Of a stretch of 64,000 nt of DNA, positions 56,430-64,000 are shown piece after piece (the first letter of the stretch is position 1; every line of letters begins with the position of its first letter). The translations under genes were made by a program, and so were the position numbers. Source of the stretch: Ariolimax columbianus (Eukaryota; Mollusca; Gastropoda; Stylommatophora; Arionidae); contig JAVGWX010000003.1 of the NCBI GenBank assembly GCA_036924085.1, forward strand, positions 131,299,023 to 131,363,022, written 5' to 3'. Under the pieces are notes generated by a model. The model was not told where the DNA came from. It ran no database searches and saw only the letters and a list, made by a program, of their open reading frames with translations.

Positions 56430-57125
56430 GCCAAGCTCATCACCATCATCAGTCCCGTAACCTAGAAGGTCGTTGAGGCCCCGATATTGCAGTTTGTCGT
56501 ACCAGTTCACGCTATACGTCTCGATTTTTTGCCAGGGTATTAGCTTCATCTATAGACCTTCCCGTTCACTCTTTTATATTGTCCTCCCATCTCTTTTTGG
56601 TCTCCCTCTCCCACGCTTCCCAGGTACAGTGCCTTGCAGGACGGTTCTGGTCAGCTCCACCTATCGTGATATATGTCCATACCATATCACTTTACGCGTT
56701 TTTGCTGAAGTCAGTAGGTTTCTAAACTGGCCTAACTCATTCCTAACAATTTAAAGAACACTCTCGTTTGTAACGCATTTCAGATATGAAATGGCAAGAA
56801 TTCTTCGTAAGCATCTCATATCCATTGCGGAAATGTTACGTTCTAGTGCAGCCGTCAGAGTCCAAGTCTCACACACGTAGGTGACCATTGCATACATTAA
56901 AGTCAGCTTCGATTTAAGGCTAATTTTCCTGTCTTTCCAGATTATCCATAGTCTGGCCAGGGCGACTATGGCCATCACTGTTCTTGACTGGGTCTCCGCT
57001 CAAGACCTCTTTGCATTCATTTCTGCTCTCATATATTTGAACTGCGTAACACTTTCCAGGGGTTCACCTTTGACCATAATCGGGTTTAAAATACCCTCTG
57101 GGACGTTGGCCATTGTAAAATAAAT
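56430..57125 (-). pseudogene. Decayed LINE RT C-terminal half with intact-looking 3' end
   Basis: The minus strand reads NVPEGILNPIMVKGEPLESV, TQFKYMRAEMNAKRS, stop, ALARLWIIWKDRKISLKSKL, TLMYAMVTYVCETWTL, MDMRCLRRILAISYLKCVTN and ESVL. After frame loss it continues with RKVIWYGHISR, TVLQGTVPGKRGRGRPKRDG and RTI. The 3' end carries GCCTCAACGACCTTCTAGGT then TACGGGACTGATGATGGTGA. This matches the end of the plus-strand fragment at 58905-59265 (CCCCAACGATCTGATGGGTT then ACGGGATGA). Those two are therefore the same LINE family. No catalytic box is present. Confidence 0.82.
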
Positions 57126-57224
57126 GCGTGTCCTAAGTTCGAAATATATTAAATGACACGTGATAGTGGAGGTAATTCGTCGCCAACGACAGCGGCATTG
57201 TACATGGTGGTGGTGATAAAGATA

Positions 57225-57302
57225 GATATATATATATATATATATATATATGTATAAATATATATATATATATATAAAGAGAGAGAGAGAGAAAGAGAGA
57301 GC
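57225..57302. repeat. (TA)n and (GA)n microsatellite
   Basis: TATATA tracts are joined to AGAGAGAGAGAGAAAGAGAG. Confidence 0.95.
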
Positions 57303-57472
57303 CACCCCTGTCAAAGACGGATGTGTCGGACCGAAAGGTTGAAATATCGCAGTCCAGCTGTAAACTAGCGACACAACGCAATCCGTTCTCCGGACTACAT
57401 CCTGCTACTTGCAAAGCCCAATTCAGGGCTTGGTAGCGGGACATTTAGGACGTTCGCAGAAGAAGAAGAATG
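57300..57472 (+). repeat. Dispersed repeat family C, 3' half
   Basis: AAAGACGGATGTGTCGGACC, GAAATATCGCAGTCCAGCTG, TTCTCCGGACTACATCCTGC and CAGGGCTTGGTAGCGGGACA, ending GTTCGCAGAAGAAGAAGAAT. It has the clearest GAA tail of the family. Confidence 0.85.
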
Positions 57473-57611
57473 TAGCCATCATAGAACTTGGCATCCCTGC
57501 AGGCAACGTCAAGATAGAACATCTGAGAAGTCTCTAAGATTTGTTTCCCGCTAATAATAAATGTTGTTGGACTAACTTTACATTTTTATGTAATATCCAC
57601 AATTTTTAGGT

Positions 57612-57955
57612 ATATTGTAGGGAACTGAGACGCTAGTCCGGTCATGCACAGCATACTGGCAAGGACCACTATCTCTCTTCCATATAGAGTTCCCTGGAAA
57701 CAGGCTGTTTTCAAGCTAGTCTGGTTGACGAGATGTGAATCAACGTGATCATCGTAGTAGTGAGCGGGGGTCATACAGATGAAGTCAAGCATTGCACATA
57801 TGCCTGGAGGACCGCGGTCCACCTTCATCAACGCGCTCGAGATGTGAGGAAAGCTACTAAAACTCACCTGTTAACACCCTCTTCAAGACACACACGAGAG
57901 TAAACTTCCTCATTGTGTGCATTGAACAACAACAAACAACAACAACAAGTATATT
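57612..57955 (+). repeat. Dispersed repeat family A, copy
   Basis: TTCCCTGGAAACAGGCTGTT, GTGATCATCGTAGTAGTGAG, CGCTCGAGATGTGAGGAAAG and a clear tail GAACAACAACAAACAACAAC. The (CAA)n end is the family's likely 3' terminus. Confidence 0.8.
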
Positions 57956-58400
57956 GTAATTGAAAATAAAATAAATGGGAAATTTGTAATGACTCATACA
58001 ACATCCATGGAGAGTAGAAATGTGCATCATTTTAGGGCATACATATTTTATTCCTATGATTATTAGACCTGATAGGTACAGATGGTAATTGTTCAGTGGG
58101 AACATGGTATATTCTCAAGCCTGCTAAGTCAGTGGTGTTCAGTCATATTTGCTTTTCGCACTATGGTAATTCCCGCCTTTACAAGATTAGCTGACTAAAA
58201 ATATTCATTCCAAATAATATGCATATGATATCGAAAAATTGAGATAGAGAAATTGACATCAGGTGCCAAAAAGCAACTGCATACCAGCTGTCACAATTAT
58301 TGAAACAACCTAACATAAATATGTCAAAAAAATAAATGCTCATCAACAGTATATTTATACCAACTCTCTTACCAGTGCCTAACGTGAACTTTAACAAAAT
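57956..58400. other. No gene recognised
   Basis: AT-rich sequence following the family A tail. Confidence 0.5.
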
Positions 58401-58404
58401 ATCT

Positions 58405-58730
58405 AGAGAAAGACCACGACATGTGAGATGAGATGGCTCCGGAAAACAATCACCGTAACTAGGAAAGATAGAATGCGAAATAAAGATGTGAAGATAATAG
58501 TTGAAGCAAGACCCTGCGCTAAATAGATTGATGAGGAGAGGGTCTACGGGTTCGGCCACCTAATGAGGATGCAACCTGACCAACTACCCCTGTGTCGCCT
58601 ATAACGCAATGACGTTCGAGTTTTCGAAACCGTGGCCGACCGAGTACTAGATGAATAGGAAATAATCGTCTTGGGATGACGTATATTTCAGCGACGCGTC
58701 TGTTCCTAGACAGAAAACTACGGCTCCACA
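58405..58730 (+). pseudogene. LINE RT C-terminal fragment
   Basis: The plus strand reads RWLRKTITVTRKDRMRNKDV, KIIVEARPCAK, stop, IDEERVYGFGHLMRMQPDQL. It matches the xLRxTIGVTRRDRIRNEDIR...WFGHLMRMPxDQxP segment of LINE RTs. Traces (VFETVADRVLDE, for GRPRTRWxD) follow. No catalytic box, and several stops. Confidence 0.7.
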
Positions 58731-58904
58731 CGGCGCCAAACGGCATAAGTGGATAAGACCAGACAAGACATTTACATCGATTATTTTTAATGTATTTTAC
58801 AAATGTATAAGTAGTAAACATTTCTGACGGATTTTAAAACCTTAAATAAGATTATTTCTAATTAGTGCATTACTACTTACTTAGTCTACTTACTCTATAG
58901 AATA

Positions 58905-59270
58905 CTCCTAAATGTTACATATAAGGATCGTGTCACGAACGTCGACATCTGTCAGAGAGTTGAAGACGCTATTGGTCCTTTTGAAGATCTGTTCACAACT
59001 ATCAAAATACGAAAGATGGCCTGGTGCGGGCACGTCGCGAGGTACAACGGAATTCTCAACTCGATACTCTTTGGATCCGTACCGGGACAGAGAGGGCGAG
59101 GACGTCCAACAAGAGATGGGTGGACAACATCGTTGAGTGGTCAGGCCTTCCTCACGGTGAGATACGTCAGGCGGCGACAGACAGAGAGAGCTGGCGTGGG
59201 ATTTTCATGTCTTAATGTGTGCCCCAACGATCTGATGGGTTACGGGATGAACTGAACTGAACTGCTTACT
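58905..59270 (+). pseudogene. LINE RT C-terminal fragment with 3' tail
   Basis: The plus strand reads YKDRVTNVDICQRVEDAIGP, FEDLFTTIKIRKMAWCGHVA, RYNGILNSILFGSVPGQRGR and GRPTRDGW. It slips one base (KRWVDNIVEWSGLPHGEIRQ then AATDRESWRG) and ends CPNDLMGYG, for the VPQRxxGYG end. The last bases, GATGAACTGAACTGAACTGC, are a (TGAAC)n tail. This is the same family as 56430-57125, in opposite orientation. Confidence 0.85.
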
Positions 59271-59960
59271 TAATAGACTTAATTAAAGCATATATCAATT
59301 AACAAAAAGGTGCATTAAACTACAGGTTACTGTTTATTCAGACCAAGATTACAACAGCAACAAAATAAACCTGTGATTTTTTTTTTTCATCGGAATTTTG
59401 GATTGTGCGGAGGAATACTTGAAAGGGCACAACACATGTTATTTTAAACCTGTAATCGACATTGCTGCTTCGTTTTCACATGCAACAGAAGACAAACCTG
59501 CCTTACAAGAATGAGATGACACAAATAGAAAATGCATGGGTAATCCTTCTGCAACTTTTATGTAGCAATCGTCCGACCGAATAATGGCATACATTCAAAA
59601 TAACAATAATCAGGCACTTTGTTCTAATCTTCTAAACTCAATGAATGTTGTACTAAATCCAGCTACACATCTTTGGGTTCAGGAAAACATTTCCTGAATT
59701 CATTTTGCAGTCGCATCGTTTTTTTTTTTTTTTAAACAAATTTATGAAGAATATGGTCATCACCACTAGCAATCAGAGCTGATAACATTTTATCAGATAT
59801 TACAATATTATGTTATTTCGACCTTTTCTCCCAATATTCCAGTTGGCTCGAAAAAGCTTACAGGGAATTAATTCATTGGATGATGACTGTATTTCTCATT
59901 TACATCTGAAGATTCAGTTTAATCAGCCGCTCAAGAATTCAACTAAATGAGCAGTGCATA
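59271..59960. other. No gene recognised
   Basis: AT-rich with T runs near 59378 and 59720. No motif. Confidence 0.5.
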
Positions 59961-59964
59961 TTCT

Positions 59965-60170
59965 TAACTTAACGTCTTTATACTGGTTTAAAAGACTCTT
60001 CTGAGTCTGTATACAACCATTTTCATTTAGTTTTCCCTGCTCTAAAAATTATGCGCATCCAATCTATTCTTGAATGCATTAATTGTCCCTGCCTTCACTA
60101 CTTCCCGTGGCAATGCATTTCAAGCATTCACCCCTCTCTGACTATAATATATTTCCAAAAATCAAATCTG
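59965..60170 (-). repeat. CR1-like LINE 3' end
   Basis: In reverse: GAATGCTTGAAATGCATTGC, AATTAATGCATTCAAGAATA, ATGGTTGTATACAGACTCAG and TAAACCAGTATAAAGACGTT, ending AAGTTAAG. It parallels 7380-7575. Confidence 0.87.
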
Positions 60171-61000
60171 GAGAATGTTATTCCTCATCATCCATCAAGG
60201 CAAAATGTGAATCCTCCTACCCTGAACTTCAAAAAGAACATTTCAGCTCATCTCTAAGTCTAAATAAGCATTCATTAAGTTACATGTCCTCTTGAAGGCC
60301 ATAGAAATGTGTGCAGAAAAGAAGCAAATGATCTCCTTTACGCATAACAGTACATAACTGCTTGTAATATCGTCGGTTAAGAGATGCTCTTTTGACAAAA
60401 TTTACAATTTTAATTGTGTGATCGAAAGCTTTTCTAAACAGAGCTTGAAAATGTTTTGGAGACCAGAGCCTGGCAATGATAAAATGAATGTATTTCATAC
60501 GAAAGTATACTTTTTCAGGCTAAATTTAAATCCGGATTGTGGCCTCAAGTTATCTAAGGCTCAAACAGACATTTATGATTCAACCTTCCTCCAAAATAAC
60601 TGCGGCTTTGGTGTTTGTTTCAAGAGAAAAACAGTAGAGAAACTCCGATTTAAATTAACTTGTATTATGAACATATCTTGCAAAAACTAGCAACTGGAAA
60701 CACGATACACCACCAATCAATTCATCGAGCTGAATTGAAAATAGGCCAAACGCTGCAGTCTTGATCTGATGCACAAATTGATCTCTGATGTCAACGACTG
60801 TGTTGTTGGCTCTCCTTAGAACAGTATTATTTAATAGTGAAACTGCTGCACGTTTTTTAATCATCGCATTTCCCAACACAACTGCCACCACTTTGAGACC
60901 GCACGGATTGATCAAAGTTTCTGCAATTGTATATAGTAATCTAGTGTGCTCTCAATCTCCACAAATCATCAGAGTGACAGATGGAAGTGAAAGTAAAAAG
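60171..61000. other. No gene recognised
   Basis: AT-rich unique-looking sequence. Short frames on both strands show no family motif. Confidence 0.45.
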
Positions 61001-61004
61001 TTAA

Positions 61005-61150
61005 GTAGTCACAATACAACACATGTGATGTCAAATAAGTCAAGTTGTCACAATACATCACATGTGATGTCAAATAAGTCAAGTTGCCACAATACAACAA
61101 ATGTGATGTCAAGTAAGTTAAATTGTCATAATGCAATCAAGTGTGATGTC
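61005..61150. repeat. 39-bp tandem repeat (unrelated to the LINE-borne 39-mer)
   Basis: GTCAAATAAGTCAAGTTGTC plus ACAATACAACACATGTGAT, about 3.5 copies. Confidence 0.9.
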
Positions 61151-61239
61151 CTGTAGGTTATGTACAATCTGTGGAATTATACGCAGTATGTGGAAAGATG
61201 AATATTCCAACAGTCTGAATCTGCTGATGTCCCATATTC

Positions 61240-61270
61240 CGCCCCCCCCCCCCCACTCCCCCCCCCCCAC
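61240..61270. repeat. Poly-C run
   Basis: Two long C runs separated by ACT. Confidence 0.9.
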
Positions 61271-61589
61271 CTTTTTCAAACTACATAATTTCCACGGACT
61301 GAAGATATATGTTGGTTGGGGGTGGGGAGGGTTCCCTTCTTGTTCCGATCCACTGTATTAAAATAAACGGCACGTATGAGATATGTTTTTACCATCATAA
61401 TTTTTCGTTCTTGGTCCCTGAGGCATTTAGAGCTGCAAATGCTTGTGGATAGAATTGTATATATTGTGAATACTTGTTTGGATTTACCCACGGAAGTTTG
61501 ATTATGTCTTTGTCTACCCCGATTCCGCTATTGGCTGGGTTATCTTTTGTTTCTCCCACGTTTCTTCTCCCTCGTGGATTCCAGTCGAC

Positions 61590-61724
61590 GGCATGTCGGT
61601 TACACTAATTGGTTGTGTCCTGAGAATATGTCATGTCCATCTGTAATTTCTTTATAATGTCCAGAGACACTGGTGGTTTGGTTTCTCATAGATCTATTTA
61701 TATTGGTCATCTGATATGCAGAAT

Positions 61725-61789
<65 letters not shown>

Positions 61790-62560
61790 TCATCAAGTGC
61801 CGTCTCCGCAATGGAGGTTGACGGTAATGGATCTCCCATCCATCTGTCTCTGTCTCGCGCCAGACTGGTACACGCAGTCAGGCTGGTACACGCAGTCAAG
61901 CTGTGCCCCGACCACATCCTGATGTTGTCTGTCCATCTGTACCTCTGTCTCCCTTTGGTTCTCTTGTCCTGTACTCTGTCCTCCAAAATAACTTTTAGCA
62001 GACTGTCATAGCACTTGACATGACAAAAATACCTGGAGTTGTTCCAGAACCTTATTATTAGTTTTCCTATCTATCCACGAAACTCGCCCAAGTCTTTTGA
62101 ATACCTACATTTCAAAGGCTTCAATATCTTACCCCATTTTCTTTGTCAGAGTCCAGGTTTCTGCTTTATACAATAAAACTGAAAGCACATAATATTTTAT
62201 GATTCTCATTTTTAAGATCTGAGATATCTGTTTTGACACAAGTGTATCTCTCATGCTGTTAAATGTATTTTAATGTAAATTCTTTTCGTATTTGCCATCA
62301 ACTGAAATGGATTGGCAAAGGTATTCATAGATTTACACTTTTTCCAGAATTGTTCCCTTTATGTGGATGAAAGCTTTCTTTCTTTTTGGTGAAAATAATA
62401 ACTTTAGTAACTTTTTTTTAAATTTTGATTTCTAACCTATATTGCAGACTTTTGCTGGTTATCTTATCCATTAAGTTCTTCATATGTACTAGATCCTCTG
62501 CTATTAACATAGTATCATCAGCATAGCTGATATTATTGATTCTATGCGCTCATATATTAT
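61590..62560 (-). pseudogene. Decayed LINE RT from YADD box to C-terminus
   Basis: The minus strand opens near 62530 with YADDTMLIAEDL, the RT catalytic box with both Asp present. It continues through KKTKVIIFTKKKESFHPH, YEYLCQSISVDGKYEK, MRDTLVSKQISQILKMRIIK, YYVLSVLLYKAETWTLTKK and FKRLGRVSWIDRKTNNKVLE. It ends in an open stretch LEDRVQDKRTKGRQRYRWTD, NIRMWSGHSL, RDRDRWMGD and STSIAETALDDD. Frame changes and stops are frequent in the middle. The codons for the terminal Asp run (GATGATGAT) pass directly into the (TA)n tract at 61725-61790, which may be slippage of the element's own 3' microsatellite. TACACGCAGTCA-type words are duplicated at 61868-61902 (SLTACTSLTACTSL). The 5' part is absent. 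Confidence 0.85.
61722..61793. repeat. (TA)n microsatellite
   Basis: Nearly pure TA with one GT interruption, ending ATATCATCATCAAG. Confidence 0.97.
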
Positions 62561-62564
62561 ATCA

Positions 62565-62890
62565 TTTCGCTGTTGTTGTTTGCGAATGGGCACAATGAGT
62601 AGGTTACCCTTTTGTGCGGCCTAAAAAAGACGTTAAGTGGGAGTTGCAGTAGCTTTCCTCACATCCCGAGCGTGATGATGAAGGTGGACCGGGATCCTCC
62701 AGACGCTTGTGCTATGCTTGGCTCCATCTGCGTGTCGCTCACTACTGTGGTCATCACGTCGATCCCTCACCTTTTTAGCCAGACTGCCATGAAAACAACC
62801 CATTTCCAGGGGGTGCTACTAGGAAGCCGAGGTGAGCGTCTTGGCCAGTATATTTTGCCTGACCAGACGTTACTCTTCCTCCCCAATTTC
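62565..62890 (-). repeat. Dispersed repeat family A, copy
   Basis: Starts (in +) with GTTGTTGTTTGCGAATGGGC, the reverse of the (CAA)n tail. It contains GTAGCTTTCCTCACATCCCG, ATGATGAAGGTGGACCGGGA and AACCCATTTCCAGGG, and ends GCCTGACCAGACGTTACTCT. This is a full-length mirror of 57612-57955, with the single-copy CAGTATATTTTGCCTGACC segment that is expanded at 49.7 kb. Confidence 0.82.
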
Positions 62891-64000
62891 GCTGTTAAAC
62901 ACATCTGTCCTACTTATTGTGCTTATATATATATACATAGACACAGAAAAATTGGGATGGAGAGAGAGATAGAGAGAGAGAGTAGGAAATATGTATTTAA
63001 CAGCGACATTTTATTTCATATTAGAAACCTGTTGATTTCATGTTGGGCTGATGTTGATTTATGTTTGCCTGGTTCTTTTTTTTAATCTTCACGATATCAT
63101 CCTGAAATGCTTCACCATCTTGTTGGCAGTGTCTCTTCCCTGCTGTAAATCTGTGCACTCCTTCGCTTATGTTGCTCCAGACGTGTATGTTATTTAACAT
63201 CGCCTTATCAATATATGCGATAACACCGTAAGGCTATCACGCAAAAGCCATTTATGAAGAGATGAAAAGCAATGAGTACAATTATCTTCCAAAATAATCT
63301 AATTTTGAAAACACTGGCAGTCTAATATTACAGATCGATAATACATTTGGCCAAGAGTAGATCCAGCGACAATATTCAGACTGAGAATATCCTACTGTAT
63401 AATGAATTATCATTTATTCAAGTATTTAAAAAATCTGAAACACAGAAATGTCCCCATATTTCTTTAGTTCTGTCGCCTCCACGAGAAGAGCATAGTTACA
63501 TCCTGGTCCTGACTATCCGAATTGAGCAATGACTTGATAGCGACGAGAGCATTCGAAACAGACTGCACAGTCTTGAAGCTAGAAAAAAAAAATTATTTGA
63601 GAGCCTACGACGAAAAAAAAACGAAGGTAGATAAATAGTAACCATAATCTATATTTAGTTAAACACGTAATTGGATTACATGGAAAAATAAGAATAGGGA
63701 TTCTGTAAAAATCAATGGAACAAATCTGCTGGCTCCCTTAGGACCTCAGGTCAATAACAACACGCTTCTAATAGTGTCACCTCTTTACACCTTCACCAAC
63801 TCACCTAACGCTTGTCATCAATCCCTCATTTCTGTCATGGCGTGTCCCAAGGCGTGTTTGCACGTCGTTTGGTTACATTTTGAAATTGAATGAATCCCAA
63901 AGGACAAAACTAGCCAAAGAATACTCAGAAAGAACATGATCGACATCCAGTATCTGATGGATTACACAGTTAGCGAAGTCAAAATGCAATTATTTTGACG
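62891..64000. other. No gene recognised
   Basis: AT-rich with a GAGAGAGATAGAGAGAG patch near 62960. No motif-bearing frame. Confidence 0.45.

Overview
The window looks like a gene-poor, AT-rich stretch of an animal nuclear genome. The mix of non-LTR retrotransposons (CR1-like, jockey-like and several other reverse-transcriptase lineages), a decayed mariner, tRNA-derived SINEs and very many minisatellites would suit a mollusc or other lophotrochozoan. That placement is an inference, not a diagnosis. I see no intact host protein gene, no rRNA, no free-standing tRNA gene and no bacterial gene organisation. Most long open frames are stop-free readings of tandem arrays or antisense shadows of dead transposons.

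Layout. 1-4.1 kb: an old jockey-like RNase H relic (-), a copy of dispersed repeat A, and a decayed LINE RT (-) carrying three 39-bp repeats. 4.15-5.85 kb: 16-bp and 17-bp minisatellites. 6.4-7.6 kb: a CR1-like 3' end. 8.4-9.3 kb: a minisatellite. 9.6-11.6 kb: a jockey-like LINE copy with a clear target-site duplication inside a 53-bp array. 14.2-16.05 kb: a long purine-rich 31/27-bp array. 18.4-20 kb: repeat C, a 33-bp array and an array derived from repeat A. 22.2 kb: a very homogeneous 64-bp array. 25.7-26.8 kb: a LINE RT (-). 28.3-31.3 kb: 42-, 21- and 20-bp arrays. 32.2-33.1 kb: CT-rich. 33.4-34.4 kb: a LINE ORF with eleven in-frame 39-bp repeats. 34.6-37 kb: nested SINE, LINE and A/C repeats. 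37.2-38.1 kb: a mariner. 38.4-39.9 kb: CR1 tails and a 46/42-bp array. 40.5-43.7 kb: more than 3 kb of polypurine DNA with several arrays. 44-50.4 kb: arrays, LINE relics and a second jockey-like copy with its own target-site duplication. 50.7-54 kb: SINEs, a polypyrimidine tract and (TA)n. 54-62.9 kb: at least six LINE fragments plus A, C and CR1 repeats. 63-64 kb: nothing recognised.

Main message: transposons and minisatellites are entangled here. Two minisatellite families (39 bp and 37 bp) arose inside transposable or dispersed repeats, each at two loci. Two jockey-like LINE copies inserted into or beside minisatellites. A SINE-like family (C) ends in the same GAA-rich tail as that LINE, which suggests a LINE/SINE partnership. 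Family letters A, B, C and F are my own labels for repeats compared within this window.
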